Below are positions 1-4,956 of a DNA stretch of 6,355 nucleotides, piece after piece. Each line of letters opens with the position of its first letter. The stretch's first letter is position 1. The position numbers and the translations under genes were made by a program. Source of the stretch: an uncultured Oscillibacter sp. (GTDB lineage: Bacteria; Bacillota_A; Clostridia; Oscillospirales; Oscillospiraceae); NCBI GenBank assembly GCA_951800675.1, contig CATOKC010000161.1, positions 1 to 6,355 on the forward strand, in the 5' to 3' direction. The notes under the pieces were generated by a model, which was not told the DNA's origin, ran no database searches, and saw only the letters and a program-made list of their open reading frames with translations.

Positions 1-99
1 GATCTCGCCCGGCTTCACGGCCAGCTGCATATTGTGCAGGGCCACGACGCCGGGGAACCGTTTGGTTACGTTTTTCAGCTCAACTACGTATTCGCCCAC
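1..99 (-). CDS. Sugar-type ABC transporter ATP-binding protein, N-terminal fragment (partial)
   Basis: Only the first 33 codons are in the window; the gene continues past the left edge. The peptide begins (M)GEYVVELKNVTKRFPGVVAL and goes on HNMQLAVKPGEI. This is the typical opening of RbsA/MglA-like sugar import ATPases, ending just before the expected Walker A motif. The GTG start at 99-97 is chosen because an in-frame TAG stop (102-100) lies directly before it and a GAGGTGAT ribosome site sits 6 bases upstream. It follows the binding-protein gene on the same strand after 154 bases, the usual order binding protein, ATPase, permease. By family knowledge the full protein should be about 500 residues with two nucleotide-binding domains and should power import of a monosaccharide or related ligand; none of that can be checked here. 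A single-domain ATPase of another importer class is possible but less likely given the neighbour. Confidence 0.8.
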   Translation of the reverse strand, partial: MGEYVVELKNVTKRFPGVVALHNMQLAVKPGEI

Positions 100-170
100 C
101 TAATAATCACCTCATTCTCTTGGAAATCAGGGGTTTCGCAACACACTGGGTTTTGGAAATATGTGACAGG

Positions 171-216
171 AAAAGAGAAAGGGGGCCCCGATCCGGCGGA
201 GCCGGAACGGGGCCCC
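171..216 (-). terminator. Hairpin with T-rich tract between binding protein and ATPase genes
   Basis: The arms GGGGCCCCG (182-190) and CGGGGCCCC (208-216) pair perfectly over 9 bp. After one A-A mismatch the stem continues with TCCGGC (192-197) and GCCGGA (201-206), closing on a 3-base loop. On the minus strand the stem is followed by CTTTCTCTTTT (181-171), an interrupted T tract. This is the form of an intrinsic terminator. It lies 38 bases after the binding-protein stop and 72 bases before the ATPase start, so it probably ends most transcripts after the binding protein and lets a fraction read on, giving more binding protein than transporter. That role is inferred. Confidence 0.75.
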
Positions 217-253
217 TTCCATTCATTTCAAAAGGGATGTACGGCTTACGTTA

Positions 254-1297
254 TTAGGCCAGGTAACCCTGGAGCTGCTCCAGACGGGCCTGGGCGGTGT
301 CGGGATCGACGATGCTGGCGCCCGCGTCGATGAACTCATCCAGGGTCTCGCCCTGGAGGGCGCGGACCACGGCGTCCACGGACTGGTAGCCCATCTCATA
401 GCCTTCCTGGCAGACGGACATGGTCTCCTCGCCAGCGAGGATGGAGTTGCAGGCGGACTGGATGCCGTCGAAGCCCAGGAACACGGTGTTCTTGTAGTTT
501 TCGTTTCCGGAGGCAGCGGCGGCACGGGCGGCGGCCATGGCCATGTCGTCGTTGTTGGCGCAGATGACCGCGATTCCTTCGGGGTGGTTCTGGATAATGG
601 CTTCCATGCAGGTCACAGCCTGGTCGGCCACGGCGTTGGCGTACTGGACCTCGTCAGAGAGGAAAGTGCCGCCAGCGGCCTCGATACCGGCCTTGTAGCC
701 CGCCATACGGGCCTCGTTGGTGGAGTCGCCCTGGACGCCCGCGATCTCGATGCACTTGATCTCTTCCCAGCCGCGCTCCTTGGCCAGCTTCGCGGCGGCT
801 TCGCCGCCCAGCTTGCCGGCGGCCTCGTTGCCGGTGCCGACAAAGGAGAGGACCTCGGGGGCGTCGATGTCGGTATCCACCGCCACGATGGGCTTGGTTT
901 GGCCGGCAATCATGTTGCCCACCATGTCCGCCTGGAGGGGGGCGATGACATAGCCGTCGATGTCGCCGTTGTTCATGTCGGTTTCGATCATGTTCAGCTG
1001 CTCGTCATAGGCGGTTTCGGAGGTGGCTCCCTTGACCGTGACGGTCACATTGGGGTGCTCTTTGCCATAGGCCTCGGCGCCGGCCACCACGTAGCCCCAG
1101 TACTCGGAGGCGGTGGTTTTCAGGATGACGGAGATGTTGTAGCTTTCGTCGCCGCCGGTAGAGCCGGTGTCGGCGGGCTGGGACTGCTGCTGGTCATCGG
1201 CGGGAGGAGGCGTGGTTTCGCCGCCCTTGTCGCCGCCGCAGGCGGCCAGGGACAGGGCCATAACCAAGGTGAGGGTCAGCGCGAGAAACTTCTTCAT
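254..1297 (-). CDS. Sugar ABC transporter substrate-binding lipoprotein (RbsB-like, Peripla_BP_4 class)
   Basis: Predicted 347-residue extracytoplasmic lipoprotein that captures a sugar or similar small ligand and delivers it to an ABC importer. The signal peptide MKKFLALTLTLVMALSLAAC has a lipobox LAAC with lipidated Cys20. A flexible Gly/Thr/Pro/Gln linker covers about 21-50, and the two-lobed binding fold starts near 53 (YNISVILKTT). Positions that usually contact ligand in this family are present: Trp67, the VDTD segment at 140-143, Arg197 in NEARMAG, Asn249/Asp250 in CANNDD, Asp277 in GFDG and Gln297. The ATG at 1297-1295 is chosen because it starts the signal peptide and has AAGGAGA 9 bases upstream; the frame stays open to 1528, but that extension crosses the promoter. 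It heads the operon whose ATPase begins at 99. The ligand cannot be told from sequence: ribose, allose, galactose, xylose and non-sugar ligands are all possible. Confidence 0.93.
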   Translation of the reverse strand: MKKFLALTLTLVMALSLAACGGDKGGETTPPPADDQQQSQPADTGSTGGDESYNISVILKTTASEYWGYVVAGAEAYGKEHPNVTVTVKGATSETAYDEQLNMIETDMNNGDIDGYVIAPLQADMVGNMIAGQTKPIVAVDTDIDAPEVLSFVGTGNEAAGKLGGEAAAKLAKERGWEEIKCIEIAGVQGDSTNEARMAGYKAGIEAAGGTFLSDEVQYANAVADQAVTCMEAIIQNHPEGIAVICANNDDMAMAAARAAAASGNENYKNTVFLGFDGIQSACNSILAGEETMSVCQEGYEMGYQSVDAVVRALQGETLDEFIDAGASIVDPDTAQARLEQLQGYLA

Positions 1298-1359
1298 AAC
1301 TTCTTTTCTCCTTTTCGATTGGTTTTCCCGAAAAGTACAACGGCCCCCCAAAGCTCTGG

Positions 1360-1384
1360 TTCCCGCGCTTGCAAAGCGCGGGAA
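1360..1384 (-). repeat. Leader hairpin 1, 11-bp perfect stem
   Basis: TTCCCGCGCTT (1360-1370) pairs with AAGCGCGGGAA (1374-1384) around a 3-base loop. It lies in the predicted 5' untranslated leader of the binding-protein mRNA, about 60 bases before the start codon, and abuts a second palindrome. No T run follows on the minus strand, so it is not a simple terminator. An RNA-stabilising stem, part of a regulatory leader, or part of an interspersed repeat are the options. Confidence 0.7.
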
Positions 1385-1401
1385 AAGGGAGTACTCCCTT
1401 T
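1384..1401. repeat. Leader palindrome 2, perfect 18-base dyad
   Basis: AAAGGGAGTACTCCCTTT is a perfect palindrome centred between 1392 and 1393, immediately next to hairpin 1 and sharing base 1384 with it. A third copy of the GGGAGT arm occurs at 1415-1420. In the minus-strand RNA that copy (ACUCCC) could pair with GGGAGU from 1398-1393 instead of the local partner, so two exclusive folds are possible. It may be an RNA switch element, a DNA-binding dyad or part of a repeat family. The function is unknown. Confidence 0.65.
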
Positions 1402-1440
1402 CCAAAATTCTCTTGGGAGTGGACCGCCATGCCCTCCGGC

Positions 1441-1456
1441 AAATACGTCCGTATTT
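1441..1456. promoter_or_regulatory. Operator-like inverted repeat over the binding-protein start site
   Basis: AAATACG (1441-1447) and CGTATTT (1450-1456) are perfect inverted arms separated by TC. The 16-base dyad overlaps four bases of the -10 box (1453-1458) and the expected transcription start near 1446, the classic position for a repressor site. Sugar importer operons are commonly controlled by LacI-type or similar repressors, but no regulator gene is in the window and the motif is not one I can assign to a named protein. Confidence 0.55.
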
Positions 1457-1482
1457 TAGCACAGGAGACCGCCGCACGTCAA
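1453..1482 (-). promoter_or_regulatory. Sigma-A promoter for the sugar-binding-protein operon
   Basis: On the minus strand TTGACG (1482-1477) is followed after 18 bases by TAAAAT (1458-1453), each matching the consensus at five of six positions. The predicted start near 1446 gives a leader of about 150 bases that contains both palindromes. A second -10-like TATACT lies just upstream at 1492-1487, but its -35 partner is poor, so it is at best a minor promoter. Confidence 0.65.
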
Positions 1483-1615
1483 GAAGAGTATACCATATTT
1501 GTACAGTTCTAAAGAAATGGACCAGCATTTTTGTGGATACTATCTAAGGTAAAAAAGCGGCATTTTCCAAAGTTATCCAACCTTTCGACAGCGGTCCTTT
1601 TTCCGGGGAAGCGGC

Positions 1616-3445
1616 CTACTCCCCCACCCCTGCCCGCCAGTCCCGGATGGCCTTCAAAAAGGCCTCGCCGTAGCGCTCCGCCTTGACCCGGCCCACGCCG
1701 GAAACCCGCAAAAACTCCTCCATGTCCAGGGGCCGCAGAGCCGCCATATCCGCCAGCGCGGCGTTGGAAAAGACCACGTAGGCGGGAACCCCCGCCTCCT
1801 GGGCCAGACGGAAGCGGAGGGCCTTCAGCGCCGCCAGCAGGCTGCTGTCCGCCTCCTGGGACGCGGCGCGCGGGGCTGTCCCCCCGGCGGGCGCCGCCTC
1901 CGGCGCCCGCTCCCGGAGGGAAACCCGCTTTCCACGAAAGAGCACGTCCCCGGCCTGGGCCGTCAGCCGGAGGACGGGGTACTCTTCCCCGTCGCCGCGG
2001 AGGTAGCCCTCCTCCATCAGATGGTCTATGTACCGCTGGACGCGGTCCCGGTCCAGCCCCCTCAAGGCCCCATGGGTAGGGAGCTGGTCCAAGCCCAACT
2101 GGAGGACCCGCCGGTCCCGGCTTCCCCGGAGGAGCTTGATGATGACGGCGGCGCCCAGACCGTAGGCATAGCGCTTTTCCACCCGGGCCACGGCGGAGAG
2201 GATTTTCTGAGCCTCCACGGTGATATCCCGCTCCACAAAATCCCCGGCACAGTTGCCGCAGTTCTCGCAGTTTCCCTTGTGAATCTCTCCGAAGTAGTCC
2301 AAGAGGTCCGCCCGGAGGCAGCCGCCGGTTTTGCAGTAGGCCACCATCCGCTCCAGGCGGAAAAGATCCCGGCGGAGGCGTTCCGGGTCTCCCTCCTGGG
2401 TCTCCTGGGAGTTGGTAATCAGAAATTTCGCCGTCCGCACGTCCCCGGGGGCGTAGAGCAGGACGCAGCGGGCGGGGCTGCCGTCCCGCCCCGCCCGGCC
2501 CGCCTCCTGATAATAGCTCTCCAGGTCCTTGGGCATGTTGTAGTGGACCACAAAGCCCACGTTGGATTTGTCGATGCCCATGCCAAAGGCGTTGGTGGCC
2601 ACCATGACCCGGACCTGATCGTAGACAAAGCCCTCCTGGCTCTGGCGGCGCTCCTGGTCCTCCATGCCGGCGTGATACCGGGCGGCGGGGACGCCCTGGG
2701 CCAGCAGGGAGGCGCATACCGCGTCCACGGCCTTCCGGGTGGCGCAGTAGACAATGCCGCTTTGCTCCGGCCGCTCCGCCAGGAAGCGGTGGAGCCACTG
2801 GTCCTTGTCCCTGGCTCGGACCACCTCGAAAAAGAGGTTGGGCCGGTCAAAGCCGGTGGTGACGCGCAGGGGGTCCCGGAGCTCCAGCAGGGACTCGATG
2901 TCCCGGCGCGCCGCCGCCGTGGCGGTGGCGGTAAAGGCCCCCACCGGGGGCCGGACAGGCAGGGAGCGGACCAGCTCCGCAATCTCCAGGTAGCTGGGCC
3001 GGAAGTCCTGGCCCCACTGGGAGACGCAATGGGCCTCGTCCACAGCCACCAGGGAGACAGGCAGCTCCTCCAACAGGCGACGGAAGCCCTCGGCTTGGAG
3101 GCGCTCCGGGGCGATGTACAGGAGCTTACAGTCCCCCCGGCGAATCCGGCGGTAGACCTCCCGGTATTCCTCCGCGTCCAGGGAGGAGTTGATGTACGCG
3201 GCGGGAATACCCGCCTGGGACAAGGCCGCCACCTGATCCTTCATCAGAGAGATGAGGGGGGAGAGCACCAGGGTCAGCCCTGGCAGCAGCAGGGCCGGGA
3301 GCTGATAGCACACGGACTTTCCCGCCCCGGTGGGCATGACGCCCAGGGCGTCCCGGCCGCTGAGCAGAGCGTCCACCAGGGGCTCCTGGCCGGGGCGGAA
3401 CTCGCTGTGGCCGAAATATTGTTTGAAAAGGGTACGCTTGTCCAT
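1616..3445 (-). CDS. recQ: ATP-dependent DNA helicase RecQ
   Basis: Full-length 609-residue RecQ, the same size as the E. coli enzyme. It unwinds DNA 3' to 5' using ATP and acts in recombination, repair and fork restart in the cytoplasm. Visible in order: motif 0 FRPGQE (16-21), Walker A PTGAGKS (38-44), DEAH box (136-139) with the aromatic-rich loop SQWGQDFRPSY (142-152), motif III TATAT (172-176), motif V ATNAFGMGID (283-292) and motif VI QEAGRAGRDG (313-322). The zinc site is Cys376, Cys393, Cys396 and Cys399, in the E. coli spacing, followed by an RQC winged helix (about 405-510). An Ala/Pro/Ser-rich linker leads to a C-terminal HRDC domain (about 533-605, ending with the VSGVGRVKAERYG helix-hairpin segment). 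The ATG at 3445 has AGGAGG 8 bases upstream. It lies 22 bases after the methyltransferase stop and is probably co-transcribed with it. The loop residue that is His in E. coli is Gln146 here, apparently a normal Firmicute variant. Confidence 0.98.
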   Translation of the reverse strand: MDKRTLFKQYFGHSEFRPGQEPLVDALLSGRDALGVMPTGAGKSVCYQLPALLLPGLTLVLSPLISLMKDQVAALSQAGIPAAYINSSLDAEEYREVYRRIRRGDCKLLYIAPERLQAEGFRRLLEELPVSLVAVDEAHCVSQWGQDFRPSYLEIAELVRSLPVRPPVGAFTATATAAARRDIESLLELRDPLRVTTGFDRPNLFFEVVRARDKDQWLHRFLAERPEQSGIVYCATRKAVDAVCASLLAQGVPAARYHAGMEDQERRQSQEGFVYDQVRVMVATNAFGMGIDKSNVGFVVHYNMPKDLESYYQEAGRAGRDGSPARCVLLYAPGDVRTAKFLITNSQETQEGDPERLRRDLFRLERMVAYCKTGGCLRADLLDYFGEIHKGNCENCGNCAGDFVERDITVEAQKILSAVARVEKRYAYGLGAAVIIKLLRGSRDRRVLQLGLDQLPTHGALRGLDRDRVQRYIDHLMEEGYLRGDGEEYPVLRLTAQAGDVLFRGKRVSLRERAPEAAPAGGTAPRAASQEADSSLLAALKALRFRLAQEAGVPAYVVFSNAALADMAALRPLDMEEFLRVSGVGRVKAERYGEAFLKAIRDWRAGVGE

Positions 3446-3467
3446 GGGACAGGCCTCCTGTCTGGTT

Positions 3468-4226
3468 CTATTTTCCGGCGATGATCAGATAGCGGTGAAT
3501 GGTCCCCTGAATCCTTCCGGTTTTCTCCAGCTCCTCCTGCATGTCCAGGAGACGGTCAAAGCACCGCTCCACGGAGAAGCCGGGAAACTCCCACGCAATG
3601 ACCCGGGCAAACCAAACGAAGGCCCCCACATCATAGAACACAATAGGCCGGTAAGCCTCCTCCCCCTGGTGGATTTGGAAGCCCGCAGCCTCAAAGGCCG
3701 CCCGCTGTTCCCGGAGATTCTTGTGGGGAAAGGGCTTTGGAATTCCCGGGAGAACCCGTTCCACCAGGTCCCGGTCGTTGTCCTCCCCCACCTGCTCCGT
3801 GAGGAATATACCGCCGGGTTTCAAAAGGCGGAACAGCTCCGCCGGGTCAAAGGCCCCGTGGCGGTTGAGAATTCTATCAAAGGAGCTGTCAGGAAAGGGA
3901 ATGGCCGAAGGATCGGCACACTCCCGAAAATCGATCCCCAAGGGCGGCAGAGTTTCCCGGCACAGCTCCACATTGGGGGGATAGCCCTCTGTGGCGGCGG
4001 TGTTGGAGGCGGGGTGTTCCAGGGACAGCAGGAACTCGCCGCCCCCGGTGTCGCAGTCCAGAAGCGTCATATCCCCCCGCAGGTATTCCCGGACCAGGGC
4101 CCGGTAGCTCCAGGGAAGGTCGTGTTCCTCCTCAAATCGGCCCTGAAGATGGGAGAAATCCCAGCCGTGAATATGGGCCTGGGCTTCCTCCTCCAGCCAG
4201 AGGGCTTTCCATTCTGCGGTATTCAT
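3468..4226 (-). CDS. Class I SAM-dependent methyltransferase, substrate unknown
   Basis: Predicted 252-residue soluble protein with a Rossmann-type methyltransferase core. Motif I is LLDCDTGGGE (55-64), the SAM-binding glycine loop. An acidic residue ends the next strand in ATEGYPPN (78-85, Glu80), IPFPDSSFDRILNRH (109-123) matches the strand 4 region, and LLKPGGIFLTEQVG (134-147) is the usual strand 5 turn. The last ~80 residues are rich in aromatics and probably shape the substrate pocket. It resembles small-molecule methyltransferases of the UbiE/Methyltransf_11 type more than RNA or DNA base methylases, since no NPPY-like catalytic motif is seen. The ATG at 4226-4224 is chosen for the AAGGAGG 7 bases upstream; the open frame to 4391 runs through the promoter. 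It is the first gene of a two-gene unit with recQ, but a functional link to recQ is not evident from the sequence. Confidence 0.88.
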   Translation of the reverse strand: MNTAEWKALWLEEEAQAHIHGWDFSHLQGRFEEEHDLPWSYRALVREYLRGDMTLLDCDTGGGEFLLSLEHPASNTAATEGYPPNVELCRETLPPLGIDFRECADPSAIPFPDSSFDRILNRHGAFDPAELFRLLKPGGIFLTEQVGEDNDRDLVERVLPGIPKPFPHKNLREQRAAFEAAGFQIHQGEEAYRPIVFYDVGAFVWFARVIAWEFPGFSVERCFDRLLDMQEELEKTGRIQGTIHRYLIIAGK

Positions 4227-4269
4227 GAACCCGCCTCCTTTCTGGTAGGAAACAACGGTAGACCCTTTG

Positions 4270-4298
4270 ATTTTATCACGGGGCCTGCGGCAATTCAA
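4270..4298 (-). promoter_or_regulatory. Promoter for the methyltransferase-recQ unit
   Basis: On the minus strand TTGAAT (4298-4293) is followed after 17 bases by TAAAAT (4275-4270). The -35 box matches four of six consensus bases and the -10 box five. The expected start near 4263 gives a leader of about 37 bases that includes the ribosome site. It is divergent from the acetyltransferase promoter, the two -35 boxes being about 55 bases apart. Confidence 0.6.
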
Positions 4299-4334
4299 GA
4301 AGGGAATCCCTCTGGCAGCGTCCGTCGGCTTTTG

Positions 4335-4352
4335 GCTCCGCCATGGCGGAGC
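4335..4352. repeat. Perfect 18-base palindrome next to the acetyltransferase -35 box
   Basis: GCTCCGCCATGGCGGAGC is fully symmetric about 4343/4344 and ends one base before the -35 box at 4354. It lies between the two divergent promoters, where a regulator could affect both, or it could simply isolate the two units as a hairpin. No T run follows on either strand, so it is not a standard terminator. Confidence 0.55.
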
Positions 4353-4353
4353 A

Positions 4354-4382
4354 TTGACGTTCCGGCGGGACAGCGGTATAAT
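4354..4382 (+). promoter_or_regulatory. Strong sigma-A promoter for the GNAT gene
   Basis: TTGACG (4354-4359), a 17-base spacer and a perfect TATAAT (4377-4382) make this the best promoter in the window. The expected start is near 4389, leaving a leader of only about 27 bases with an AGGGGG ribosome site before the ATG at 4416. Confidence 0.82.
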
Positions 4383-4394
4383 TGGAACCAATTA
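4379..4394. promoter_or_regulatory. Operator-like inverted repeat over the GNAT start site
   Basis: TAATTGG (4379-4385) and CCAATTA (4388-4394) are perfect inverted arms with an AA spacer. The dyad overlaps the last four bases of the TATAAT box and the expected start site, so a bound protein would block transcription. It has the same 7-2-7 geometry as the site at 1441-1456 but a different sequence, implying a different regulator if both are real. Confidence 0.5.
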
Positions 4395-4415
4395 CCGGCC
4401 TACAGGGGGCAGACT

Positions 4416-4889
4416 ATGAATTTGATCTACCAAAAAGCGGGTATTGCGGACCTGGATATCTTAACCGACATAAGAGCGGAAGTGCTGCGGGCCGCTAACG
4501 GATTACCCAGTAGTACAGACATGAGCGAGGTAAAGCGGCAGACCCGCCGCTATTATCAAAGAGCGCTTCTGGACGATAGCCACGCCGCATATCTGGTATG
4601 GGACGGAGGGCGCGTTGTGGGTGCCGGCGGCGTCAGCTTCTTTCAGGTGATGCCCACCTATCACAACCCCAGCGGGACAAACGCGTATATCATGAATATG
4701 TATACCCGCCCTGAATACCGGAGAAGGGGCATCGCCCGAAAAACCCTGGGCCTTCTCGTGCAAGTGGCTAGGAGCCGGGGCGTTGCGGCCATTTCTCTGG
4801 AGGCAACCGCCATGGGGCGACCGCTGTATGAAGCATACGGTTTTATCCCCATGGAGCATGAGATGGAACTGCCGGAGCGGCAGGGATAG
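4416..4889 (+). CDS. GNAT-family N-acetyltransferase
   Basis: Predicted 157-residue single-domain acetyltransferase that moves an acetyl group from acetyl-CoA to an amine on an unknown substrate. The fold is visible across the protein: strand segment AAYLVWDGGRVVGAGGVSFF (57-76), the beta-4/acetyl-CoA motif A YIMNMYTRPEYRRRGIARK (91-109) with the pyrophosphate-binding RRRGIA (102-107), strand ISLEAT (126-131), and motif B GRPLYEAYGF (134-143), ending at a short tail. The ATG at 4416 is chosen because it lies 27 bases after the predicted transcription start, has AGGGGG upstream and begins the domain correctly; the much longer open frame upstream runs antisense through the methyltransferase gene. 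It is a single-gene unit by promoter placement, although read-through into the metal transporter genes 67 bases downstream is possible. Drug, polyamine or protein N-terminal acetylation cannot be distinguished. Confidence 0.92.
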   Translation: MNLIYQKAGIADLDILTDIRAEVLRAANGLPSSTDMSEVKRQTRRYYQRALLDDSHAAYLVWDGGRVVGAGGVSFFQVMPTYHNPSGTNAYIMNMYTRPEYRRRGIARKTLGLLVQVARSRGVAAISLEATAMGRPLYEAYGFIPMEHEMELPERQG

Positions 4890-4927
4890 GCGGAGCGCTT
4901 GACGTTTCGCCCGCTCCGCTGTAAAAT
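4890..4927 (+). promoter_or_regulatory. Promoter of the metal transporter genes, embedded in an inverted repeat
   Basis: TTGACG (4899-4904), a 17-base spacer and TAAAAT (4922-4927) form a near-consensus promoter beginning only ten bases after the GNAT stop codon. Arms GCGGAGCG (4890-4897) and CGCTCCGC (4912-4919) pair perfectly over 8 bp with a 14-base loop that contains the -35 box. In RNA from the GNAT gene this would be a hairpin directly after the stop, without a T run; in DNA it could be an operator. It does not resemble the Bacillus Zur box or the AdcR box that I know. The expected start is near 4934. Confidence 0.72.
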
Positions 4928-4956
4928 AACGGCAATTGTCAACCAGGAGGTAAACC

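Larger units (their letters stand above)
1298..1615. other. Gene-free control region between recQ and the binding-protein gene
   Basis: This 318-base stretch separates the recQ stop from the binding-protein start, both on the minus strand. It holds the binding-protein promoter (1453-1482), an inverted repeat over the start site (1441-1456), two adjacent palindromes in the leader (1360-1401) and the ribosome site (1307-1313). The part from about 1493 to 1615 is more AT-rich. I see no convincing GC stem followed by a T run there that would end the recQ transcript, so read-through from recQ is possible. No start codon with a good ribosome site opens a plausible small gene here. Confidence 0.6.

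Noticed and set aside
34..333. Small plus-strand frame across the left intergenic region
   Set aside because: It spans antisense ATPase sequence, the terminator hairpin and the antisense end of the binding protein; no ribosome site or domain.
584..1459. Open frame of 291 codons on the plus strand opposite the binding-protein gene
   Set aside because: It is antisense to a clear lipoprotein gene, with low-complexity Gly/Val/Asp/His composition and no domain or ribosome site.
1298..1528. N-terminal extension of the binding protein (77 residues)
   Set aside because: It would bury the signal peptide and lipobox and be translated from the promoter and palindromes.
1532..1580. DnaA-box-like words (TGTGGATAC at 1532-1540 and TTATCCA at 1573-1579)
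   Set aside because: Only two imperfect matches with no cluster, AT-rich unwinding region or replication genes nearby; expected by chance in an AT-richer spacer.
1509..2798. 429-codon frame on the minus strand overlapping recQ in another frame
   Set aside because: Pro/Gly/Arg-rich out-of-frame translation of recQ; the recQ frame carries all conserved motifs without interruption.
2021..3484. Open frame of 487 codons on the plus strand opposite recQ
   Set aside because: It is antisense to a complete, motif-rich recQ, is rich in Gly, Ala, Val, Gln and His as expected from GC-biased antisense reading, and has no ribosome site or recognisable domain.
4227..4391. Upstream extension of the methyltransferase to an earlier start
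   Set aside because: It would cross the predicted promoter and the strong AAGGAGG ribosome site that serves the ATG at 4226; the extra residues match nothing.
3330..4415. Long N-terminal extension of the GNAT frame on the plus strand
   Set aside because: It runs antisense through the methyltransferase and upstream of the strong promoter at 4354-4382. The GNAT domain begins properly at the ATG at 4416.
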